A stretch of 64,000 nucleotides of DNA from Monodelphis domestica (taxonomy: Eukaryota; Chordata; Mammalia; Didelphimorphia; Didelphidae). The translations under genes were made by a program, and so were the position numbers. Numbering within the stretch: position 1 is the stretch's first letter; each line of letters starts with the position of its first letter. Under the pieces are notes generated by a model. It was not told the DNA's origin and made no database searches. It was given only the letters and a program-made list of their open reading frames with translations. The stretch is from positions 210,768,635 to 210,832,634 of the forward strand of contig NC_077228.1 of assembly GCF_027887165.1 (NCBI RefSeq). Direction: 5' to 3'. Positions 33,606-45,089 of this stretch are shown piece by piece.

Positions 33606-33769
33606 TCCCTGCCAAACCAAGCAAGGTTTTCCAAGTGCTCTCCTAATTTTTAGAGGAAGAGACAAAACACTACCATAGGCCCTAAGAAATTCCTGGTCCT
33701 CTTCAATGGCAAGAATCATTATGATCAGGGGGCAGAAGGTAAGGGTTTTAAAAATAATAATCATGATCA

Positions 33770-33895
33770 AAATTTTAGAGCAAGAAGTAAACTTAAGACA
33801 TGTAGTCTTAACTTCTCTCATTTTACAGATCAGGAAATTGAGGGGTAGAAAAATTAAATAACTAATGCAAGGTTCACACAAATATAAGCCAAGAT
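33770..33895 (-). repeat. MIR fragment
   Basis: CTCTCATTTTACAGATCAGG..AAATTGAGG is the antisense MIR core. Confidence 0.7.
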
Positions 33896-34789
33896 ATTAA
33901 CATGCGTGTTTTCATTCCAAATATATCCCTTTTTACTGTTCTTGTTGTCACACAAGATCTTCCAACAATTTTTGATAGTTTTTCCTTTTGTTTGAGGGTA
34001 AGCAAAAGGAAGATGTCAAATTTCTAATTAAAATACCAGAATATTTGTTGGTTTTCTCAGAAGGTCAAGTATATGAGCAAAGTTTCTGAGCTATGTCTCC
34101 CCAACTTCTAAACAGCATTCTGGACACATTTGGTGTCTGCTGGTTAGCTGAATGAATCCTTGACTCAGACACAAGTACGGTAATATGGTTAAGAGGGCTG
34201 GACTCTTAAATCATGAAAACTTGGATCTTAATCAGCTCAAGGACCCAAGGACAAGCACAATTTACATTCCAGCCTTCAGTTTCCTTATCTCTAAATCCAA
34301 AGGACTTTTGTGCTCATTGAATTCGAAAACCCTCTAAATATTTAACCCTATGTTCCCTATATATTCTTATTTCAATTAAATTCCATCACCATCAAAAAAG
34401 CCAATACTACCGTTTTCAGCTCTTCCATTTCTCAGTTTCAAAGGCCATTCTCTTCTAACATCAACTCAGCCTCCGCTTTCCCAAAGCAAATGAAGCCTGT
34501 GGACAACAAGTAAATCAATAGGTTAGTGGTTGGGGTGGGCTTGGGGTTGGGCCAAGAAAGACCATCTCGGGTCTCTAAAGCAAACTGAGCTCGGGCTCCG
34601 GAAAAAGGTGCAGATAAATGGAGGTCATGGGGCCTGAAAGGGTTATCAAGCATTTATTAGGAGCCACCCACCCATCCACTTCCGAGGCATTGCACTAAGG
34701 GCGGTGAACAAAAACAGAAAAGCAGTCCCTGACCTAAAGAAGCTAACAAGCTAAACGAATAAAGTTGAGGATAATTTTTAAATAGCCCT

Positions 34790-35300
34790 AAATGTGCATT
34801 TGGGGCGCGGCCGGTAGAAAAACTGAGTCTGGCGATGGGGAATCGCCTAGTCTGTGTGGGGAAATCACAAAGGATCGGAAGCCTTAAATTTTCTTTTTAA
34901 TTTTCTTTTAAAAATGGGCCTCCCCCAGCCTTACTTCGGCTTTCTGCTAGACGCCTGATCCTATCATACCCACCATGACCCACCGCCTAGATCTCCTCGC
35001 TCTGGTAAGCCACGAGGAAGGAGCCATCGTTGTGCCACCCCGCTCAGAAAAGGGCCGGAAACCGAAAGGATGTACTCTTCTCGAGATCTCGTATGTCTTT
35101 GCCGCCTGTCTCGAGGCTGAACTGTCGCGATGCTGGCAAAGGGCTATGGGAGATGTAGTCCGGAAAGACGCGTCGCTGGCGAGAGGAGGATGCTCTTTTT
35201 CTAGGGCGTGTGTCTACTTCCCTTTCGGGGAAGTGCTGGAGAAATACGTAGTATGTAGGGAAAGATCCACTGTGTTTCCTGTAGGACCCAGAGGGTGTGA
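34790..35300. promoter_or_regulatory. CpG-rich promoter-like segment with ZNF143/THAP11-type site
   Basis: The only CpG-dense segment of this size in the window apart from the intronic open frame (GCGCGGCCGG, CCGGAAACCG, GTCGCGATG, GACGCGTCGCTGGCG). On the - strand it contains GGACTACATCTCCCAT (about 35145-35161), which fits the ACTACAnnTCCCA element bound by ZNF143/THAP11 and is common in housekeeping and snoRNA-host promoters. It sits just upstream of the three - strand SNORD1 copies. A 138-codon + strand open frame from 34975 lies across it, but is taken as chance because it resembles no known protein and has an early good donor (CTG|GTAAGC). Confidence 0.65.
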
Positions 35301-35344
35301 CTTCCAAACCTATTCACCCTGTGTGATCTTTAGCCATGTTTTCG

Positions 35345-35500
35345 CGTACACTATGGTTAATCTCCGCACCTCTGTCTGCCTCAGTTTATAAAATATGGAT
35401 GATAACCTCCGAGGGTTGTTGTGAAAATGAAATTAGATATGTACTAAGCACTTTGAAAACTCTAAAGGACTACGAATGCCAACAATTATTATTGTTTTAT
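35345..35500 (+). repeat. MIR-type fragment
   Basis: TGCCTCAGTTTATAAAATATGG and GAGGGTTGTTGTGAAAATGA are the sense MIR 3' half. It closes the right side of the CpG-rich segment. Confidence 0.85.
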
Positions 35501-35639
35501 AAAGAATAGCTATTATTATTATTAATAATAGCTAATACTTGGTGTTTTATGTTTTGAAACTCTATAAACATCTCATTTAATAACCCTCATGAATGGGTGA
35601 TATTATTTTCCTCTTTAATTTTTTAAATGTATTTATTTA

Positions 35640-35832
35640 GGGCAGGTTGGTAGTACAATGGATAGAGAGCCAGGCCAAGAGACAAGAGGTCCTAAGTTCA
35701 AATGTGATCTCAAAACACTTCCTAGTTGTGTGACCCTGGGCAAGTCACTTAACCCCCAATGCCTAAGCCTTGGATCCAATACACAGTGTTGATTCTAAGA
35801 TAGAAAGTAAGGATGTAACAAAAAAAAAAACA
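35640..35832 (+). repeat. MAR1-type SINE
   Basis: Sense copy with a deletion in the CCTTACCACTCTTCTG region and a 12-A tail. Confidence 0.9.
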
Positions 35833-36425
35833 AAGAAAAACCAGTAGATGACCATTACTTTTTATTCTTGGATAGTACCCCCAATAAGGTATCAATGGTA
35901 CAATGTCCCTCTACCCACAACTATTTCTTTGATCATGATTTCTTGATATAATTTCCCATATAATATCAGAGAGATCTAGTAAATCTTCAAACAATATGCA
36001 TTTCAATAGAGAAAATCTTGTTTATAAGACACCTTAGACAGTTGTACTCTAGCAGTACTGGTTCATCTTTTCTGGTTTTATATTTCCTTGCTACCTTTTA
36101 CATTGTTTCTTCTATACAATTCATCACTCTTAACACGTTGCAGCCTATTGATACCTGCCAAATATTTCTCCATGGCTTTTTTGTAAGACACACACTTGAT
36201 TTATTGGAGATAGCATTCCAAAATTTGTTTCTGTAGAGCATCACTGGAATAATATTGGTGATTTAATATATGGGGTTTTGTTGTACAGAGAAGTCTGGGA
36301 ATTTTTCTCAGTTTCCTAAATGTATACTGCTGTCTTCCTCCTACTCAATTTTGGGCCTACCATCTGCAGTAGCTGACCTGATGGACTGATTCAGTGAGTT
36401 TTCAATCCAACTGCATATTATAATC
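35833..36425. other. no recognised feature
   Basis: AT-rich, no recognisable gene or repeat. Confidence 0.45.
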
Positions 36426-36427
36426 TA

Positions 36428-36560
36428 GACCAGTGGTTCTCAAAAAGTGGTCCAAGGATAGATCTTCAAGGTCAAGATTATTTTCACAATTATACAAAGA
36501 TATCCAAATCTCTAGCATAGCAAGTATCAATTAACATAATCCACAGAAACATAAGCTTTT
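36428..36560 (+). mobile_element. MER5A-like hAT (Charlie) fragment
   Basis: CAGTGGTTCTCAAAAAGTGGTCC is the diagnostic MER5 start; downstream CAAGATTATTTTCACAATTA fits the family. Right end not clear. Confidence 0.75.
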
Positions 36561-36597
36561 TGTAGGCAGTCTTCAATAATTTCTATTTCATTTATTG

Positions 36598-36920
36598 TTT
36601 TTAAAAATCCTTACCTTTTGTCCTAGAATCAGGTTCCAAGGTAGAAGAAGAGTAAGGCCTAGGCAATTTTACCAGCACACTCCTGTAAGAGACCACAGTT
36701 CCTTCAGAATCCCATTGCCTTTAAGGAACAAAGAGGGAAGAACTAAAGATAAACTTAGAGAATGGTGTGCTTAGGTGCTATTTTGTTTGCTTTAAGAAAG
36801 TAAAGAGGAAGGCAGCTAGGTGGCTTGTCCAGGGTCACAAACTAGGAAGTATCTCAGGCCATATTTTAACCCATGACCTCATCTCCAGCCCTGACTATCC
36901 ACTGAGCCACTTGGCTGCCC
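36598..36920 (-). repeat. MAR1-type SINE, rearranged
   Basis: Antisense tail part (TTAAAAATCCTTACCTTTTG to CTAGGCAATTTT, to 36672) and antisense head part (GTCCAGGGTCACA to CTTGGCTGCCCC, 36828-36920), separated by about 150 bp that carries a sense head GGCAGCTAGGTGGC at about 36811-36824. Confidence 0.65.
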
Positions 36921-37254
36921 CAGTCCTTATAATTTTCAAGAGTATAAAGGAATCCCGAGACCCATAAGTCAGAAAATCTCTCATCTAGAAAATAGACACT
37001 GATTGTCCTGTGTAGATTGTTACAAATTCTTTTGAGTGATTACAAATCTCATTTACAAAATTCTGAACATTATCACATTACCACAAAGCAGAGCATCCTT
37101 AGGACCTTATCATCCGTAGGGAATCTCTCTTCATTTTGGACACCTTGCCATACATCCTTCATTATAGTGGCCAACACCATGGTGAGTGCATGTGTCTTTC
37201 TATTTTATACCTTATTTGACAATAATCAGAAGTTTACAAATATATTCTATTTTA

Positions 37255-38035
37255 AAATGTTCTAAATGCCTCTTGATTAGAGAAATGCAAATTAAAACAA
37301 CACTGAGGTACCAAATCACACCTATCAGATTGGCCAACTTGACAGTAAAGGAAAGTAGTAAATGTTGTAGGGGAGTGTGGCAAAATTGGGACACTAATGC
37401 ATTGTTGGTGAAGTGAACTGATCCAACTATTCTGGAGGGCAATTTGGAACTATATCAAAGGGTTATAAAAATGTGCCTTTGATCCAGTAATGCCACTGCT
37501 GAATCTGTATCCCAAAGAGATAATAAAAAAGGGGAAAGGACCTACTTGTACAAAAATATTTATAGTTGCTCTTTTTGTGGTGTCAAAGAATTGGAATTGA
37601 GGAGATGTCCATTCATTGGGGAAGTGCTAAACAAATTGTGGTACATGTTGATGAGGAATACAATTATGCTATAAGAAATGATAAGCAAAATGATTTCAGA
37701 AAAAGCTGGAAAGATCTGTGGGAACTGATTCAGAGTGAAATAAGCAGAACCAGGAGAACACTGTACACAATAACAGCAATATTGGATGATGATTATCTGT
37801 GAAAACTTGACTTCTCTCAGCAATACAATGATCTGGGACAATTCTGAAAGACCTATGATAGGGAATGCTTTCCACCTCCAGAGAAAAAAACTGTTGGAGT
37901 CATCTTTCACATCATTGTATCTTTGGTTTTAATTTGGAGTTTTGGTTATGTATGAGTGTGGTCTTACAACAATGACTAATATGGAAGTGTGTATTGCAAG
38001 GCCATAAAAAAAAGAAAAAAAGAAAAGAAATTCTA
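37255..38035 (+). repeat. L1 3'-truncated copy
   Basis: Sense L1 ORF2 3' region: TTAAAACAACACTGAGGTAC, then CTGTATCCCAAAGAGATAAT, GCTCTTTTTGTGGTG, the 3' UTR and an interrupted A tail at 38006-38030. ATTCTATTT occurs at both ends (about 37246 and 38031), a possible short target duplication. The frame is broken by many stops. Confidence 0.85.
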
Positions 38036-38177
38036 TTTCGGACCATCTTTTTTAACTCCATATAAATCTTTACATTTCATGTGTTGCTTATAAACAATTG
38101 TTAGTTACACTTCCAATACGTTCTGTCAGCCTCTCTCATTTTATTAGTTAGTCATATCTCCACATTCATAATTATGA

Positions 38178-38305
38178 ATCTGGCCTCAGACATTTCCTAT
38201 GTGATTCTGGGCAAGTCCCTTAACTTCAGTTGCCTAGTCCTTACCACTCTCCTGCCTTGGAAAGATACTTAGCATGTTTTCTAAGACAGAAGGGGAGGGT
38301 TTTGT
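38178..38305 (+). repeat. MAR1-type SINE, head missing
   Basis: AATCTGGCCTCAGACATTTC to AGACAGAAGGGGAGGG. Confidence 0.85.
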
Positions 38306-38639
38306 TTTGTTTTGTTTACAACTGCCATTTCTGCTTGCCTAAGGCTATATAGATGGGAAAAGGCAGTCAGAATTTAAATCTAAATCCTCTAACTCCAGTT
38401 TTAATGCTCCATCATCTCCACCCTAGTATCTCCCAGTTAAGGGTATTTTCTCCCTATCTATCATCACACTATTAGACTGCACTGTATATTATTCCCTAGG
38501 TTCCTGTCATTTCCAATTCACTCAGTTCTTTCTTATTGCTCAAAATCAAACTCAGAATAGATATGCCTTTGTTTCTCAGAAATTGGAGTTTTAGATGTAC
38601 TCCATTCTACTTAGTCTTTAGAATTTTAGCAACCAGGAA

Positions 38640-38745
38640 TGTATACACCCCCACTTAAGGATTAACTGTGGGGGAGGATGGTCTATGACCCAAGTGTGTT
38701 AGCAAGTGACAAATCAGAAACAACTGACTGACCCCTTGTCCTTTC
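38640..38745 (+). repeat. LTR fragment of the 2.9/7.4-kb family
   Basis: ACACCCCCACTTAAGGATTAA, then GCAAGTGACAAATCAGAAAC; sense-strand match to the U3-like block of the LTR at 7415-8154 (in reverse). About 105 bp only. Confidence 0.65.
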
Positions 38746-38882
38746 TAAACCCTTACCTTCTGTTTTAGAATTGATAGTAAGTATTGGTTCCAAGGCAGAA
38801 GTGCAATAAGGGCTAGGCAATGGGGATTAAGATCAATACATAGTATTGATTCTAAAATGGAAAGTAAGGGTTTAAAAAAAAT
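38745..38882. repeat. inverted pair of MAR1 tail segments
   Basis: An antisense tail (AAACCCTTACCTTCTGTTTT to GGGGATTAAG, ending about 38830) runs directly into a sense tail (ATCAATACATAGTATTGATT to AGTAAGGGTTTAAAAAAA), so the two can fold into a hairpin. Confidence 0.75.
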
Positions 38883-39037
38883 GTCCACCAAGCCATTAGT
38901 GGTGCCCCATCCACACCCACCCCCCCACCCCATTTGATTGTAATCCCATCTCATTTTCAAAATAGTAGCCTCCAAGCAATGGCAAGCAAGATTTTGACTA
39001 ATTCCCATGCAAAATGGGCAGATTAAAAGCCTTTGAG

Positions 39038-39235
39038 TGGGGCAGCCAGATGACCCAGTGGATTAAAAGCCAAGCCTAGAAAGGGGCCATCAAATGTGAC
39101 CTCAAATACTTCCTAGCTGTGTGATCCTATTCGCCTCACTTAATCCCATTGCCTAATCCTTACCACTCTTCTGCCTTGGAACTAATATTCAGTATTGAGT
39201 CTAAAATGAAAGGTAAGAATTTTTTTTTTAAGCCA
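39038..39235 (+). repeat. MAR1-type SINE (diverged)
   Basis: GGGGCAGCCAGATGACCCAGT head, CTAGCTGTGTGATCCTATTC middle, TGAAAGGTAAGAATTTTTTT tail. Confidence 0.85.
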
Positions 39236-39239
39236 TTGA

Positions 39240-40215
39240 GCAATGGATACAGATATAGATACAATAAAGAAGTAACATTTTCTAGTTATATCATAGAACA
39301 TGCTCTGAATTGACCTTCCTGTGTCCAGCAGACCAACTGCATGCTTCAGGACCTACTTAAAGCTATGTAGTGACTCCAGTGATGGGAAGACATGGCATTT
39401 TGGTAAGACTTGACAGACTAAGGTAGGGGGAAATGGTGCCTCAGAATACAAAGAAGAGACAGCTTCCAGCTCATCCTCCTCAATTTTGGCTCTCAGATGG
39501 CATCACACAAATTTGGTACTTTAAAGGGGGTGGCAAAAGGCTAGCCTTCCTTGATCTCAGCATCACAGCAACTGTGCTAACTAACATAACATCTAATGCA
39601 AGGGGACTCAAACTAGGAGAGCTTGCACTTAGGTCTCTGATTTCCTTTTCCTATTTTGAGTTTTCTTTCATGATTAGGTAAACAACGTGCAACCTGGAGA
39701 TGGACATGCCTGCTGATCAAGAGGTTCAGAGGTCTGCATGTGTAGCAGCAGCACTGACCACCAGAACAGCAATGACTGATTGCAAGGGAAACTTCTATTT
39801 CAGAGAGCATGGCCACTGATAGGAAAACTGGCCAAGCCTGACCATTTTCCCAGCAGTCATGTAAAAGCAGTTGGTTGGACAGTGATGAGCCAAGGTGAAA
39901 TGTAAAATGCCTAATTAACGGTCCTACCAACTGCATTATGATGAGGTTGCAGCATCAGACTCCCAGCAGATTATAACAGATTGAGTTATAGCATCCTGTT
40001 TTAAATTGTTTGTTTTTGTTAAATACACACTTGTGAGAGTCCTAGGTTGGGTATTTCTTGTGGCATGTAAGAATAAATTGCCTGTCCCATAACTGATTTG
40101 TGTTATACATTAAATATCTTTCTATTCCCCTTTTGTGGGGAGATGCCAAAATGGAGTATTTAATGAGCCAACAACTGTGAAGAAATGGGAACCTACCCCA
40201 TCTCATTAGAGACAG
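39240..40215. other. no recognised feature
   Basis: Unique-looking sequence; no conserved reading frame recognised. Confidence 0.45.
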
Positions 40216-40217
40216 AT

Positions 40218-40250
40218 CCCCGCCCCCCCCCTCCCCCCCCCCCCCCCCCC
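40218..40250. repeat. poly-C tract
   Basis: About 30 C with one T and one G; a likely site of sequencing or assembly length error. Confidence 0.9.
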
Positions 40251-40830
40251 GGGCTGAATTTAGCCCAACCCACATGCCTGGATGCAGGACAAGGACCAGG
40301 CTCAGCCTCAGCCCCTAGAGTAACCCAGCAATGCTTTCTCACACTTAGATAAGGAAGGAGAGCAAGAAAGGCATCATAATAGAAAAGACAGTATCATTTA
40401 GACAGAACTTACTGCTTGGAAAGGCGGAGAAAAAATTACTGAATAGACAGTAATTATGAAAGACAGAGACACCAAGTTTTCCAGGATATCCCTACCAATT
40501 ATTGATTCCTTTCTCCCCACCCCACCCCAACTTCATATAAACATAGAAGATAAGGGGGTGAGAACATAGAAGGAGAATTCATGTTTTAATTTAAGTGTAA
40601 AGAAGAGTTTATTTACCCTCACTGTTACCCCTTTATAGGGTGTAAAGAAATCTCTAATCAAGTTTGATGAAATTAGAAAGACAGCTTGCCATTGCCAACT
40701 GGCAGCCCAATTAATGAGGGAAGAGGGGAGGAGAGAGGAAGCCTTTAAAAAGCTAACCAGCCAGTTCTGGGGACTGGCAGGAAGCTCTGACAGGAAATTA
40801 CTCTTCTTCATAGCTGACTTTCCTCTAGGT

Positions 40831-41012
40831 CAGGGGTTCTTAACCTTTTTTTTTTTTGTGCCATGGTCCTCTCTGGCAGGATGATGCAGTCAGTGGGCTC
40901 CTCAGAATCACATCTTTAAATACTTAAAGAGAAATACATAGGATTACAAGGAGATCAGTTATATAGAAATAAAGCTTTATCAAAATCAATTTTTTTTTAA
41001 AGGACTCAGATC
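40831..41012 (+). mobile_element. hAT-like MITE fragment
   Basis: CAGGGGTTCTTAACC start, then TTTGTGCCATGGTCC and ACATAGGATTACAAGGAGA, typical of a non-autonomous hAT family. Cut by the SINE that follows. Confidence 0.55.
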
Positions 41013-41212
41013 AGGGGCAGCTAGGTGGCACAATGGGTTGAGAGCCAGGCTCAGAGATGGGAGGTCCTGGGTTCAAATTTGACCTCAGATACTTCCTAGT
41101 TGTGTGACCCTGGGCAAGTCACTTAATCCTCATTGCCTAGCCCTTACCAGTCTTCTTCCTTGGAACTAATACTTACTATTGATTCTAAGACAGAAGGGAA
41201 GGGTTTAAAAAA
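41013..41212 (+). repeat. MAR1-type SINE
   Basis: Full-length sense copy, GGGGCAGCTAGGTGGCACAA head. Confidence 0.93.
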
Positions 41213-41419
41213 TAAAATAAAAAGGGACCCAGGTAAGGGATTCCAGCTTTAGACTACCAGAGGATCACATCCAATAAAGCTCTTCCTCCTATAATTTGTC
41301 TTCAGAACTGGCAAGTTAGTTTTTAAAAGGCCATGAAGTAAACTGTCCTAATTTCATCAGGCTTCATTAGATAGTTCATACTTGTATAAAGAAGACAGAA
41401 AGCAAAGAATGTAAACCTT

Positions 41420-41928
41420 TCTTTGTTGTTCAGTGTTTCAATCATGCACAATTCTCGTGACACTGTTTCATGTTTTCTTAGGAAAGATACTGGAGTGGTT
41501 TGGCCATTTGCTCCTCCTGTTCATTTTACAGATGAGGAAACTGAGGCCCACAGGGTTAAATGACTTGCCCAAGGACACACAGCTAGTGTCTGAGGTCACA
41601 TTTGAACTGTGAATTTTAAAATCTCCATCTTGGTCTAGCATCCAAAAAATCGTGCACACCCACACTACACGGGCATGTGCTAGTCAATGACAAATCAGAA
41701 ATAACTAACTGCCCACCTGGGCTGTCCTAAGCCAAGCTATAGCCACCATTGGCACTTGTGAGGCACAGGAAGTGAGGTAGGGAACAGCCTCTGGAATTCG
41801 CTGACTTCCTGTGGAGAGAGCTAGACGGGAGTTCAGGTTAGAAACTTGATTTTTTCACTATAAAAGAACTCAGGTCCACCTGACTCCAGGTCTAACCCTC
41901 CATCCACTGCACCACTTAGCTGCCCCCA
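41420..41928 (-). repeat. THER/MIR-type CORE-SINE split by an LTR fragment
   Basis: 3' part 41420-41603 (GTTTTCTTAGGAAAGATACTG, CATTTTACAGATGAGGAAAC, CACACAGCTAGTGTCTGAGG) and 5' part 41869-41928 (ACTCAGGTCCACCTGACTCC to CACTTAGCTGCCCCC). Between them lies about 265 bp related to the LTR family (TGTGCTAGTCAATGACAAAT, GGGCTGTCCTAAGCCAAG). Confidence 0.75.
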
Positions 41929-41929
41929 A

Positions 41930-42660
41930 TAAAACTTCTTTATAATTCATCTAAAACCGTAACACTTTTTTCCCCCTCTCTGTTATCTGCCCCCTCATTT
42001 TCTGTGGTTGCATCATCTGGGGAGAGTTAGGGTGGAATAGGGTGGAAGGAGTCGAAAATCAATTGAGAAAACTGCCCTGATCAACTCCCAATCATTATAC
42101 TTTCAAAACTTTAAATCTGAGCCACAGGCCACATTTACTAAAAGGAATTTTATTATAAGACACGAAGCACTGGATGCCCCAGTAATTATAACAGCGACAT
42201 TGAACTTGGATTCAAAAGGAGGCTGTGTATTCACTGAAATGGGGAAAATTATATGCTAGCTCATCAGAACCTCTTTTCTATTTGTAATCTTCCCCAATAA
42301 GCATGTTTTTCTGTCTCAGTGATTTCAGAGCTCATTTTTGCTAAAATAACTGTCCTTGGAGACAGAGGGCTGATCTATTATCCTTCCTATATAGAAGAGC
42401 AAAGTAGATTTGGACAAATGTTGAAATTGACATCTGTAAAGCAAGCAACAAAGCTCTTTTGGGAATTTTTAAAAGACTGCTCACTCCCCTTTTTTTCTTC
42501 AAGTTCCAAACTTGTGCTACCTTTCCTTCATATTTATTTTTTTAAGTCAAAGGAAAAATTACATTAAAGCAAGTAAATGTCATAGTCTTGAGCTTATATT
42601 CACAAAATCATAGAATAAGAGCTGCAAGGTGCCTTAAGAATAATTTTGTGCAAACCACTC
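41930..42660. other. no recognised feature
   Basis: Unique-looking sequence, nothing recognised. Confidence 0.45.
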
Positions 42661-42667
42661 TCTCTCT

Positions 42668-42805
42668 TTTTTTTAATCTTTCATGTTCCATCTTAGAATC
42701 AATGCTATTATTGGTTCCAAGGCAGAAAAGTGGTAAGGACTAGGCAAAGGGGGTTAAGTGATTTGACCAGTCACCAGTTAGAAGTGTCCACCCAGCTGCT
42801 CCTCC
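42668..42805 (-). repeat. MAR1-type SINE, shortened
   Basis: Antisense tail and middle; a deletion joins GAAGTGTCCA to the CCAGCTGCTCC head. Confidence 0.82.
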
Positions 42806-43052
42806 AAGTAGGCTTTTGAACAAACCAGTATGCACACAGATACATCCAAGATCTCATTGGTGATGAAGATTACAAACCATCCATGCCTATCTATCCTATG
42901 CAGATCTTGTCTGCCCATAAGTCTGCCACAGGGAATCTTCCCAACATTCTGGAGACCTAGATTTCTCCTGATATCACAAGGGTACTAGTTGAGTGCTCTG
43001 GCTGGCTATTTTCCCTTACCCTTGTTACTTGACCCAGGCTATCTTTTTATCC

Positions 43053-43560
43053 TAACATCTAGGTGGCACAGTGGATAAAGAGCTGGACTTGGAGTTCAAA
43101 TGTGACTTAAGACACTCATTAGTTTTGTGACCCTGGGTAAGTCACATAAACTTTTTCAGCCTGAATTTCCTTATCTATAAAATGGGAATGATAATAATAA
43201 TACCTTGAGTCAGGTAGGTGGTATGGTGAGTAGAGTACAGGACCTGGAGTCAGGACAGACATCTTCCTGAGTTCAAATCTGACCTTAGACATTTACTGTG
43301 TGACCCTGGCCAATCCACTTAACCTTGTTAGCCTAAGTTTTCCTCATCCATAAAATGAACTGGAGAAGGTCATGACAAACCACTCTACTATCTCTGCCAA
43401 GAAAATCCCAAATGGAGTCACAAAGAGTTGGACATGACTGAAAAACGACTGAACAAAAATCATAATGCCTACTCTCCAGGATAGCTGTAAGGATGAGATA
43501 AAATTTATGAAACACTTTGCAAACCTTAAAATGCTATATAAATGTTTGCTGTTATTATTC
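43053..43560 (+). repeat. MIR with a THER-type CORE-SINE nested in it
   Basis: Outer MIR: 43053-43205 (CTAGGTGGCACAGTGG ... AAAATGGGAATGATAATAA) resumes at about 43458-43560 (ATAATGCCTACTCTCCAGGA, TATAAATGTTTGCTGTTATT). Inner element, 43206-43457: GACCTGGAGTCAGGACAGAC ... CTGCCAAGAAAATCCCAAAT, ending ACGACTGAACAAAAAT. Confidence 0.8.
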
Positions 43561-43940
43561 ATGATTTCTTTTACCCCTCTTTTTCTTCAGAGTTTTTCAT
43601 TGATTCTATGTTCAAGCCTGTTCACATCTACCATGTGCCTTTCCATTGCCCTCTGTCCTCTGTCTAATACTCATTTGTCAATTTTTAGAATGGTTGTATT
43701 TCCTATCTCTGCCATATCGCAAAATTAATGTAATTTTGTATTAACAGAATGAGCTTTTGCTTTCATGGGAAGCTTAGCATTATTATATGAGCTTTATAAT
43801 TTCCTGAAAGCCTACTCTTTTCCTCCCTTTCAACTCTGAGTCTAGTTCATTGTCTATCTGGACTGTTTGCCCCAGATTTATATATACTGTTGGATGAATT
43901 CTATAGGGTGTCTATCCAAATGCATATTGGAATTTAGGCA

Positions 43941-44150
43941 ATAAGAGACAACTAAGTAGCACAAAGAATACAACATCCGGCCTGGAGATGGGAAGACCTG
44001 GGCTCAAATCTGGCCTTAGACACTTTCTAGCTGTGTGACTTTGGGCAAGTCACTTACTTGCCTAGTGCTTCCCTCTTTTCTCTCTTGGAACCAAAACTTA
44101 GTATTGATTGTATTGATTCTAAGACAGAAGGTAAGCATTAAAAATAAAAA
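43941..44150 (+). repeat. MAR1-type SINE (diverged)
   Basis: GGGCTCAAATCTGGCCTTAG B-box region and CTAGCTGTGTGACTTTGGGC; the tail carries GAAAGAAAG. Confidence 0.85.
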
Positions 44151-44371
44151 GAAAGAAAGCAATCTAGGCAATAGACATTTTTTCATACACTTGGACTTTT
44201 CTGTGGACACTCTGGCCAAACTCCTTTGAGTGATTACATTTCTCTTCCAGGAAAATCTACAGTGCTCTAGGACTTTATTCAACCAGGACAATGTCATTCT
44301 CACATAGGAGCACCTGGAAGATCTTACCCTCTACAAGTTGAATTCTGTACTGGGTTTCTCCCATGGACACT

Positions 44372-44572
44372 TGTTTTTTTTTTTAAACCTTACCTTCTGT
44401 CTTATGATCTATGCTGTTTGTTGGTGCCAAGAGAGAATTGCTGTAAGGGCTAGGCAATGGGGGCTAAGTGACTTGACCAGGGTCACACAGCTAGGAAGTG
44501 TCTGAGGCCAGATTTGAATCTATGACTGTCTCCAGCCTGGCTCCCTATCCACTTAAGTCACCTAACTATGAA
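44372..44572 (-). repeat. MAR1-type SINE
   Basis: Antisense copy from the T run and AAACCTTACCTTCTGTC to the diverged head CACCTAACTATG. Confidence 0.88.
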
Positions 44573-44877
44573 TATCTTTGATAAATATATATATCATTCT
44601 CTTTAATGCCTTGCCTGATGTGTACTATCAGGAGATCATTAAACCAGGTTGTTCAATGTTGTCATAGCTTCCAAAGAATCTTGAAGGATGTCAGTGACTG
44701 GATGGGAGTTACTTTATTATAAAGAGCCTATAAGATGGCTTTGTTCTAACCAAATCAAATGCCTTTTCATAGTCCACAACCATTATGCATAATAGGATCT
44801 TTTATTTTCTATAGGTTTTAGAAATGTTTAAAATGTGGATCATGGATGAATAACTCTTGTAGCTACTATTTTTTTAA

Positions 44878-45074
44878 ATTAAACCCTTACCTTCCATGTT
44901 GGAGCCAATACACAGTATTGACTCCAAGGCAGGAGAGTGGTAAGGGCTAGGCAATGGGGGTCAAGTGACTTGCCTAGGGTCACACAGCTGGGAAGTGTCT
45001 GAGGTCACATTTGAACCTAGGGCCTCCCATCTCTAGGCCTGGTTCTCAATCCACTGAGCTACCCAGCTGCCCCT
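44878..45074 (-). repeat. MAR1-type SINE
   Basis: Full-length antisense copy ending CTACCCAGCTGCCCC, immediately before a second antisense copy. Confidence 0.94.
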
Positions 45075-45089
45075 CTTGTAGCTACTATT

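Larger units (their letters stand above)
28000..35070 (-). ncRNA. SNHG16: SNHG16-like snoRNA host gene (extent approximate)
   Basis: Non-coding host locus inferred from three SNORD1-type guides on the - strand (31.8, 32.3, 33.6 kb), a CpG-rich promoter-like segment to their right (about 34.8-35.3 kb), and the absence of any long conserved reading frame. In human, SNHG16 carries SNORD1A, 1B and 1C in its introns and lies tail-to-tail with ST6GALNAC2; here ST6GALNAC2 ends at about 26.5 kb on the opposite strand, which is the same arrangement. Mature exons of such hosts are poorly conserved and I could not place them; the left end near 28 kb is a guess, and the right end follows a pyrimidine-rich start candidate (CTTTTCT on the - strand, about 35050). 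Confidence 0.62.

Noticed and set aside
34975-35391. 138-codon + strand open frame starting with a good ATG in the CpG island
   Set aside because: Stop-free frames are expected in CpG-rich DNA; the product resembles no known protein, its end runs into a MIR copy, and the segment is better explained as the promoter of the - strand snoRNA host.
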